Positions 14,042 to 19,964 of a DNA stretch of 27,160 nucleotides are shown here, in pieces (positions within the stretch are counted from its first letter, which is position 1; every line of letters starts with the position of its first letter). This DNA comes from JAYWAM01 sp043782425 (lineage in GTDB: Bacteria > Pseudomonadota > Gammaproteobacteria > Burkholderiales > Usitatibacteraceae), in NCBI GenBank assembly GCA_043782425.1, contig JAYWAM010000285.1, positions 1 to 27,160 of the forward strand, written 5' to 3'. Below the pieces are notes generated by a model that ran no database searches, was not told the DNA's origin, and worked only from the letters and a program-made list of their open reading frames with translations. The position numbers and the translations under genes are program-made.

Positions 14042-15988
14042 ATGAGTTTCTCGGCAACGGTTGTCATTGTCGGCGCCGGACCGACCGGGATTCGCGTCGC
14101 GGAGGAGCTGCTCAAGCGTGAGCCGACGCGACCAATTGTGCTGTACGGCGACGAACCCTGGGAACCGTATCAGCGTGTTCAGCTCTCTGCGCTGCTGATG
14201 GGTGAAATCGGCTTGAGCGCGATCGACAACCGGCTGCCGCTGCCGCCAAGGCATCGCGTGGTGCAGCGTCATCACTGCGCCGTGGTGGCCATTGATCGTG
14301 CACGGCATCTGGTGCGCGATGAGCATGGTCGCGAGCAAGTCTATTCGAAGCTGATCCTGGCCACCGGCTCGCGCCCGCACATCCCTGCCATTCCCGGGAT
14401 CGAACGGGACGGTGTTTTTTCGTTCCGTAACCTGAGTGATGTGCAGCAGCTCATGGCGCGCCGCGTGCGTAGCCGCCATACCGTCGTGATGGGTGGCGGT
14501 CTGCTGGGCATAGAAGCGGCGCGTGCGCTCACGCGCTACTCCACGTCGGTGGTCCTGAACCAGCATGCTCCGCGGCTGATGAACCGTCAGCTTGATGCAG
14601 CGGCTTCGGAGCAGCTCAAGCGCCATGTCGAAGCACTGGGCGTGGTCGTCGTGCTGAACAACTGCATCCGCGAAGTGCTCGGTGGCGAGTCGCTACAATC
14701 CCTGCGCCTGCAATCGGGCGAAATTCTCAAATGCGACACGCTGGTGCTGGCCACTGGCATCACCCCGAATACACAACTTGCATTGGATGCAAAACTCAGC
14801 GTCGGACGCGGTATCCGCGTCGATGACCACATGACCACCTCCGATCCGGACATCCTGGCGATTGGCGAATGCGCAGAACACCGTGGTCAGGTGATCGGGC
14901 TGGTGGCCCCCGGGCTGAAACAGGCTGCAGTGGCCGCACATCACCTGACTGCCGGCCACGCGCGTTATCAAGGTTTAATCACCGCCACGCATCTTAAGGT
15001 GGTGGGTCTGCCAGTTTTCAGTATCGGTGAGACCGGTGATGAAGAAAATCCGGTTTACCAGCGGGCTCGCACCTGGACTGCTGCCAATTCGAACCTGTAC
15101 CGGAAAATCATTCTGCGTAATGGCCGCCTGGTCGGCGCCATTGGCGTGGGCGACTGGCCCGAGGCGGTTGCCGTGCAGGAGGCGGTTGTGCTTCAGCGCC
15201 GCATCAGTCCCCTGGTGCAATGGCGCTTCCGCCGGTCCGGCCAACTGTGGAGTGAGGCGGGACAGGATGGCATTGCGTACTGGCCGGCGACAGCAATCGT
15301 ATGCAACTGCGCCGCCATCTCCCGTGGCTGCCTGACCGAGGCCGTAGTGCAAGGTTGCATGAGCGTGGAGTGCCTGGTCGAGAACACTGGGGCGGGACGC
15401 GTTTGCGGTTCCTGTCGACTGTTGCTGGCGGAACTGGTGGGCGCCCAGGTGCAACCGACGCAGGTGCAGGGTCGTCGCACCCTGCTCTGGGCATCGCTGT
15501 TCAGTCTGCTCGCGGTCGCTGGCTTCTATCTATCCGGCGGGCTCAGGGAGATGGCCTCTGCCCAGGAAGGATTGTGGCCACAACGGCTCTGGACCGACGG
15601 TTTCTGGAAACAACTGAGCGGCTACGTTCTGCTCATGCTGGGATTCACGGCACTGCTGCTGTCGTTGCGCAAGCGCTGGCCGCGATTTGTGTTTGGCAGC
15701 TTTGGCGGCTGGCGTGTAGCGCACGTCGTCCTGGGCCTTGGCATGCTGGGCGTGCTGATGCTGCACACTGGTCTGCGACTGGGGAACAATTTCAATTTTC
15801 TGCTGCTGATCAGTTTTTTACTTCTCACCACGCTGGGTTCGCTGGCCGGCGCCACTGTCGCCGCCGAGCGCCATCCAACATGGCGTACGCGCCAGTGGAA
15901 GAAATTCACGACCTTCGCGCACATCGTGCTAACGTGGCCACTGCCCGTGCTGCTCGGTTTCCACATTCTTTCGGTGTATTACTTCTGA
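14042..15988 (+). CDS. NirB-like FAD/NAD(P)H oxidoreductase fused to BFD [2Fe-2S] and di-haem-b membrane domain
   Basis: A 648-residue three-part protein. Residues 1-~400 are a pyridine-nucleotide-disulfide oxidoreductase closest in style to the N-terminus of NirB: FAD motif VIVGAGPTGI, NAD motif VMGGGLLGIEAA, and GECAEHRGQVIGLV. A BFD-like domain follows with Cys421, Cys423, Cys455 and Cys458 (CNC...CGSC), a [2Fe-2S] site. Residues ~478-648 hold about five membrane helices; two carry His pairs exactly 14 apart (His561/His575 and His627/His641), the usual way to hold two b haems across a membrane. NirB's sirohaem/4Fe-4S domains are absent. It could pass electrons between NAD(P)H and the 11-haem cytochrome next door (stop and start four bases apart); direction unknown. 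ATG 14042 lies one base after the transposase stop and has no clear ribosome site. Confidence 0.82.
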   Translation: MSFSATVVIVGAGPTGIRVAEELLKREPTRPIVLYGDEPWEPYQRVQLSALLMGEIGLSAIDNRLPLPPRHRVVQRHHCAVVAIDRARHLVRDEHGREQVYSKLILATGSRPHIPAIPGIERDGVFSFRNLSDVQQLMARRVRSRHTVVMGGGLLGIEAARALTRYSTSVVLNQHAPRLMNRQLDAAASEQLKRHVEALGVVVVLNNCIREVLGGESLQSLRLQSGEILKCDTLVLATGITPNTQLALDAKLSVGRGIRVDDHMTTSDPDILAIGECAEHRGQVIGLVAPGLKQAAVAAHHLTAGHARYQGLITATHLKVVGLPVFSIGETGDEENPVYQRARTWTAANSNLYRKIILRNGRLVGAIGVGDWPEAVAVQEAVVLQRRISPLVQWRFRRSGQLWSEAGQDGIAYWPATAIVCNCAAISRGCLTEAVVQGCMSVECLVENTGAGRVCGSCRLLLAELVGAQVQPTQVQGRRTLLWASLFSLLAVAGFYLSGGLREMASAQEGLWPQRLWTDGFWKQLSGYVLLMLGFTALLLSLRKRWPRFVFGSFGGWRVAHVVLGLGMLGVLMLHTGLRLGNNFNFLLLISFLLLTTLGSLAGATVAAERHPTWRTRQWKKFTTFAHIVLTWPLPVLLGFHILSVYYF

Positions 15989-15992
15989 TGTC

Positions 15993-17351
15993 ATGGCCGG
16001 GACAAATCAAAAACGCTGGTGGCGTGTGGCGGGTGTTGTCATGCTGATGCTCGTCGTATATTTAAGCTGGCGGTTGTGGGGCGATGACCGCCGTCTGTTC
16101 CTGCCCAACGCGACTACGCACGGCCACTATCAGATTGAACTGGCCTGCGACGCCTGCCACACGCCGTTTGCCGGCGTGAAGCAGGAGGCCTGCAACCAGT
16201 GTCACGGTGAGGAACTGGCCGAGGCCAATGATTCGCATCCGCGCAAGAAATTCGAAGACCCGCGCAACGCCGATCGCCTGACGGTGCTGGATGCGCGCTT
16301 GTGTGTCACCTGCCATGTCGAGCACCAGCCGGAGCGCACCCGAGCTATGGGTGTCACGCAACCGGATGACTACTGCTTTCACTGCCATGCCGAAGTGGCC
16401 AAGGAGCGTCCGTCACACAAGGGCTACAAGTTCGACAGTTGCGCCTCGGCCGGTTGCCACAACTACCACGACAACACTGCGCTCTATGAGGATTTCCTGG
16501 TCAAGCACCTGAAGGAGCCTGTTATTGCGGACAAACCTGTGGTAGCGCGTCGTGACTTGCAACCCTGGATCAAGGCAGCATTCCCGGACGCGTCACGCCA
16601 GCCGCTTGCGCGGGAAGATGCAGATGCGCCAGCTCCGACCGCCGACAAGCATCTCGATGACTGGACCGCGAGCGCCCATGCACGCAACCATGTGAATTGC
16701 CAGGATTGCCATGCGCCACTGCAGACCAATGGCGGTCGTGCCGCTTGGCAGGATCGTCCCGGTACGACCGCGTGCAGCACCTGTCATGCGCGCGAGAAGA
16801 AGGGTTTCGAGGCCGGTCGTCACGGCATGCGGCTCGCGCAGAAGCTGTCGCCGATGCGGCCTGAATGGGCGCGCCAGCCGATGAAGGAAAAGGCCCATGG
16901 TCGCGAGCTCGGTTGCACCAGTTGCCACGACGCGCATCGCGTGGATACGCAGCACGCCGCCGTCAATGCCTGCCTCGAATGTCACGATGACCAGCACAGC
17001 CAGGCCTTCCCCGGTTCTGCGCACGCGCGACTGTGGCAGGCAGAGGTGGCGGGGCGCGCCGCGCCTGGCCGCGGCGTCAGCTGCGCCACCTGTCACCTGC
17101 CGCGCGAGATCCACCGTGACGGTGATCTCAAGGGGATCCGCGTCCAGCACAACCAGAACGCCAACCTGCGTCCGAACGAAAAAATGATCCGCGGCGTGTG
17201 CATGAACTGCCACGGACTTGGATTCAGCATTGATGCCCTGGCCGACCCGCTTCTCGTCCAGCGCAATTTCACCGGTCAGCCGACAGCTCACATCGAGAGC
17301 CTCGACCTGGCCGCCACACGTCTTAAACAACCCCGTAAACCCAAACCCTGA
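15993..17351 (+). CDS. Membrane-anchored undecahaem c-type cytochrome
   Basis: A 452-residue protein with one N-terminal membrane segment (about residues 9-28) that is likely an uncleaved anchor, the rest being periplasmic. Haem motifs in order: CDACH, CNQCH, CVTCH, CFHCH, CASAGCH, CQDCH, CSTCH, CTSCH, CLECH, CATCH and CMNCH. That is ten CXXCH plus one CX4CH, eleven in all. Further His residues around them (for example HNYHDN, HDAHR, HDDQH) give ample bis-His ligands. A low-complexity, Pro/Ala/Asp-rich linker near residues 205-222 separates a five-haem N-terminal half from a six-haem C-terminal half. It should move electrons between the membrane b haems of the preceding protein and a periplasmic partner, possibly the Tll0287-like lipoprotein 12 bases downstream. 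I do not assign it to NrfA, Hao or MtrA families: the lengths and motif spacing do not fit well. Confidence 0.88.
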   Translation: MAGTNQKRWWRVAGVVMLMLVVYLSWRLWGDDRRLFLPNATTHGHYQIELACDACHTPFAGVKQEACNQCHGEELAEANDSHPRKKFEDPRNADRLTVLDARLCVTCHVEHQPERTRAMGVTQPDDYCFHCHAEVAKERPSHKGYKFDSCASAGCHNYHDNTALYEDFLVKHLKEPVIADKPVVARRDLQPWIKAAFPDASRQPLAREDADAPAPTADKHLDDWTASAHARNHVNCQDCHAPLQTNGGRAAWQDRPGTTACSTCHAREKKGFEAGRHGMRLAQKLSPMRPEWARQPMKEKAHGRELGCTSCHDAHRVDTQHAAVNACLECHDDQHSQAFPGSAHARLWQAEVAGRAAPGRGVSCATCHLPREIHRDGDLKGIRVQHNQNANLRPNEKMIRGVCMNCHGLGFSIDALADPLLVQRNFTGQPTAHIESLDLAATRLKQPRKPKP

Positions 17352-17363
17352 AAGGAGAGTGCC

Positions 17364-17942
17364 ATGCAAAACCTCAAACCCCTGTTCCGCGCGTTGTTAC
17401 CCATCATCGGGCTGGCGGCCCTGACCGCCTGCGGAGGAAAGTCGGCAGGCGGCTTCTCGTCGCAACAGTTGACCGATTCCCTGCACCTGGTGCTGGAAAC
17501 CGACCGCACTGTGTACACGCGACTGATCGTCAATCGTCTACAGAATGATGAGAAGGTGATCAAGGCCAGCGAGCACTGGAAGGAAGACAAGGCGTTGGTA
17601 TTGCCAGCTCAGATGTTCCGTGCCGGGGCCGAGATGGCGCGCGATAAGGGCGCCACGTTCAGTTATTCGCTCTTGTCGACCTGGCCTATCAACAAGCAGA
17701 ATGCTCCCAAAACGGACGCAGAAAAAAAGGGTCTCGAGTTCATCGCAGTCAATAAGGGCAAGAACTTCTATACCGAGGAAACATTGGGCGGTAAGAAATA
17801 CTTTACTGCAGTGTATGCCGACGTGGCCATCGCACCGGCCTGCGTGACCTGCCACAACGACCACAAGGACACCCCGAAAAATGATTTCAAGCTGGGTGAC
17901 GTGATAGGCGGCGTAGTGATTCGCGTACCCGTCAGCGAATAA
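17364..17942 (+). CDS. Tll0287-like (DUF3365) c-type haem lipoprotein
   Basis: A 192-residue lipoprotein: hydrophobic N-terminus ending LTACGG (Cys23 as lipid anchor). The body resembles the Tll0287/DUF3365 sensor-like fold, with the family's ending block: YFTAVYADVAIAPACVTCHN followed by DHKDTPKNDFKLGD and IGGVVIRV. A single c-haem motif, CVTCH, lies at about residues 156-160. Such proteins are PAS-like haem carriers seen as free proteins or as the outer part of histidine kinases and may sense a redox ligand or carry electrons. AAAGGAG just upstream gives a strong ribosome site. It closes the three-gene cassette and is followed by a long hairpin. Function in the cassette is inferred only from position. 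Confidence 0.85.
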   Translation: MQNLKPLFRALLPIIGLAALTACGGKSAGGFSSQQLTDSLHLVLETDRTVYTRLIVNRLQNDEKVIKASEHWKEDKALVLPAQMFRAGAEMARDKGATFSYSLLSTWPINKQNAPKTDAEKKGLEFIAVNKGKNFYTEETLGGKKYFTAVYADVAIAPACVTCHNDHKDTPKNDFKLGDVIGGVVIRVPVSE

Positions 17943-17950
17943 CCGAACGG

Positions 17951-17980
17951 AGGCATACAGGCATCCGCCTGTATGTCTCG
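17951..17980 (+). terminator. Hairpin after the redox cassette
   Basis: Thirteen-bp arms including one G-T pair (17951-17963 and 17968-17980) with loop ATCC, starting 9 bases after the Tll0287-like gene stop. The stem is strong but the following bases (GTTCTGG) are not T-rich, so it is a partial fit to an intrinsic terminator. Confidence 0.6.
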
Positions 17981-18200
17981 TTCTGGAGCACAAAGAACTT
18001 GAAATGAAAACCAGGCGTGCTGCTCCGGCGTCTCCGGGTTGGAGGCGGCCGAGCTTATGGGGCGTTCAGCAAAAAACGATTCTGGCGCGGCGGTTGCCTG
18101 AAACCGAGACAATCGTTCATCAGGTATCAGCATGCCATTGCGCGCTCTTCTGCTTGACTCTGATTCCACGCCGCAGGATGTTCGTGATAGGCGCGGCCAC
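17981..18200. other. Intergenic stretch between the redox cassette and the cupin terminator
   Basis: I see no gene here. Short open frames on both strands have no recognisable protein and no good ribosome site. No repeats or mobile-element ends were recognised, though this is where a right-hand edge of the foreign cassette would be expected. Confidence 0.4.
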
Positions 18201-18229
18201 TAAAAAAATGGCCCCGTTACCGGGGCCAT
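18201..18229 (-). terminator. Rho-independent terminator of the cupin gene
   Basis: Read on the minus strand: a 9-bp perfect GC-rich stem (ATGGCCCCG at 18208-18216 with CGGGGCCAT at 18221-18229, loop TTAC) followed by a run of seven Ts (18202-18208 complement). It lies about 80 bases past the cupin stop and is a textbook intrinsic terminator for that gene. Confidence 0.85.
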
Positions 18230-18309
18230 GCCAAGAATTACCAATAGGAAAAACTGAGCTGATGCAGCGCTCGAAATAACCCCGGCAGCTACATTCTTAA
18301 AACAACTGT

Positions 18310-18693
18310 CTATTTCTTGAGCTCCACAAATAACTGCTGACACTCTGTCTTGAGGAGGTTTTCAAACGTATGAGCCTGTACCGGGCCGTTGATGCGTCCT
18401 TCACCGGGCTTCCAGTTGACTTCAAATGTCTTGCCATCGGGTGTGGTGACGCGTGCATGGCAAGGCTTGAGGGTGTAGAACGCGGTATCGGGGTGCGAAT
18501 GAAATTCGTCCTTCTGGCCTGGCTGCCAGGTTGCGATCCCCAACCGCAAATGCTCGTCCTCGGCGATTACCTTGTACACTGCGGGCGAGGCCTTATACGA
18601 AAGCGGAGCATCCTCCGCAATCGCGGGGAGCATTGCTCCCATCAGCACGCTGCTGCATACGCCCGCTACCCACATCTTCATTTGCATTTTCAT
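18310..18693 (-). CDS. Secreted small cupin-domain protein
   Basis: A 127-residue protein with a Sec signal (residues 1-26, MLPAIA-EDAP) and a single cupin barrel. The metal-type motif HSHPDTAFYTL (around residues 66-76) and later a HTFEN block give possible His ligands. ATG 18693 has AGGAG six bases upstream; two further in-frame ATGs within the first five codons are less well placed. It is transcribed alone, ends at its own terminator, and lies between the redox cassette and the AurF-NRPS operon on the opposite strand. Its role is not known: periplasmic cupins of this type are widespread and mostly uncharacterised, and its secretion argues against a direct part in cytoplasmic NRPS chemistry. 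Confidence 0.72.
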   Translation of the reverse strand: MKMQMKMWVAGVCSSVLMGAMLPAIAEDAPLSYKASPAVYKVIAEDEHLRLGIATWQPGQKDEFHSHPDTAFYTLKPCHARVTTPDGKTFEVNWKPGEGRINGPVQAHTFENLLKTECQQLFVELKK

Positions 18694-19084
18694 TCCCTAC
18701 TCCTAATTGGTTTCAATGACGGATCGCTCTGATAACTGCAACCCGGCGGGATGAGCGACAGAATCCAACCGGGCCTCGCAACTTTTTTATGACAGCTATT
18801 TCGCGTTAAGAATAGAGGATAGGAAATGCAACCGCAAAAGTCAAATTAAATGGTTCCCCGTTTTCGTGGGGACGACACTTGTTCTGAGGTTCGTTAAATT
18901 CGTTATCACATCAGTTTGAATTGCGCCCTCTGTGGATATCCGGCTTCTAATGCCAAGGAAATCGGGTAAACTCCCGGACGATAAAATTGGGAAATGGCTA
19001 GGCTACAGAAGATACTTGTGATATGTTATTGAAAAAAGGCGCAGCTAGAAAAGCCTTTTAAGACAAATAAATCAGGGGAAGAAC
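18694..19084. other. Divergent intergenic region between cupin and AurF-like genes
   Basis: No gene seen in these 391 bases; the region is AT-rich and must hold the promoters of both flanking genes. Two hairpins stand out. One at 18853-18873 has arms CCCC/GGGG around GTTTTCGT and looks like a single type I-E CRISPR repeat, but it occurs once. The other, at 19034-19059 (AAAAGGC, 12-base loop, GCCTTTT), lies just before the AurF ribosome site AGGGGA at 19074-19079 and could act as an attenuator or leader hairpin. No clear -35/-10 pair is offered. Confidence 0.4.
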
Positions 19085-19963
19085 ATGCAGGCAACAGCCA
19101 AAATAGCGACGCTATTATGTAAGGGGTCACGTAGTCACGCAGTCAATCCGTACGCAGATCTTATCGACAAGTTTCCGGAGCGGTTGGAAATGAACCAATG
19201 GTTCATGCCCCCGGAGTTGATTTCCTTATATGGAACTTCGGTATTCGACGGCATGACGGAAGCCGAGCGCATGCTGCTGAGCTTCTACGAAACCATCAAC
19301 TTCTTCAGTTTCACGCTGCGTGGCGAACAAGTTCAGGTCGAAGGTCTGGCCAGACGATTGTATAAAAAAGAGCTGACGGACGTCAGCCCTTACCTGCATC
19401 ATTTCCTCAATGAGGAAAACAACCACATGGCTTTTTTTGGCGCGTTCTGCCTCAAATACGCGGGCAAAGTCTATCCTTCTATCTACCCGAGCATGGGAAT
19501 GACACGTGAATATGCCCCAGGCGAGGAAGACTTCTTGTTCTTCGTCAAGCTGCTCACGTTCGAGGAACTGGGAGACGCCTACAACGTGGCGGTGGCGCGC
19601 GATACGCGCGTTGCGCCCATAGTATGCGAGATCAATCAGCGTCACCATCAGGATGAAGCGCGGCATCTAACTTTTGGACGCAAAATGGTCAAGGAGTTAT
19701 TTGATCACTACGCGCCATCGTGGTCGCCTGAAACCTTGGAAAGCGTACGTAAGCTGCTGCAAGACTTCCTTGTAGCAAGCTGGTGGGAATTTTACAGCGC
19801 ACGCGCTTATCGTGATGCGGGCGTGCCGGGCGATATTTTCGATACCCGCGAACTAGCCTTTGAGAACGCAGCCTGCCGCGCCCATCGCAAGACTATGTCG
19901 TCGAAGATCGTGAACTACCTCATAGAAGCGCAAATTCTGTTGACCGAACCGGAGCTCGGATAA
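19085..19963 (+). CDS. AurF-type non-haem di-iron oxygenase (putative N-oxygenase)
   Basis: A 292-residue protein of the AurF family, whose known members turn amines into hydroxylamine, nitroso or nitro groups. The di-iron ligand pattern is intact: Glu69 in FYET, Glu111 and His114 (ENNH), Glu160 or Glu161 in TFEELGD, and His187, Glu191, His194 in HHQDEARH. That matches AurF's E, ExxH, E, HxxxExxH order and spacing. ATG 19085 has a good AGGGGA site at 19074-19079. Its stop is one base before the start of the Cy-A-PCP-TE NRPS, so the two are co-translated from one operon and the oxygenase most likely acts on the amino acid or product handled there. AurF homologues also make N-oxides and diazeniumdiolate precursors in other clusters; the exact oxidation here cannot be read from sequence. 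Confidence 0.85.
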   Translation: MQATAKIATLLCKGSRSHAVNPYADLIDKFPERLEMNQWFMPPELISLYGTSVFDGMTEAERMLLSFYETINFFSFTLRGEQVQVEGLARRLYKKELTDVSPYLHHFLNEENNHMAFFGAFCLKYAGKVYPSIYPSMGMTREYAPGEEDFLFFVKLLTFEELGDAYNVAVARDTRVAPIVCEINQRHHQDEARHLTFGRKMVKELFDHYAPSWSPETLESVRKLLQDFLVASWWEFYSARAYRDAGVPGDIFDTRELAFENAACRAHRKTMSSKIVNYLIEAQILLTEPELG

Positions 19964-19964
19964 C

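Noticed and set aside
13919..14626. A 235-codon minus-strand frame over the transposase tail and flavoprotein start
   Set aside because: It lies opposite two recognisable proteins and shows no motif of its own.
14042..15988. Assimilatory nitrite reductase NirB
   Set aside because: Only the FAD/NAD and BFD parts match; the sirohaem and 4Fe-4S catalytic domains are absent and a membrane domain is in their place.
15301..16047. A 248-codon plus-strand frame across the flavoprotein and cytochrome junction
   Set aside because: It overlaps two well-supported genes in another frame and has no recognisable fold.
16593..17369. A 258-codon minus-strand frame opposite the 11-haem cytochrome
   Set aside because: It mirrors the GC-rich codon pattern of the cytochrome gene; no ribosome site and no known protein.
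18004..18279. A 91-codon plus-strand frame before the cupin terminator
   Set aside because: It has no recognisable protein and no ribosome site, and it runs through the cupin's terminator.
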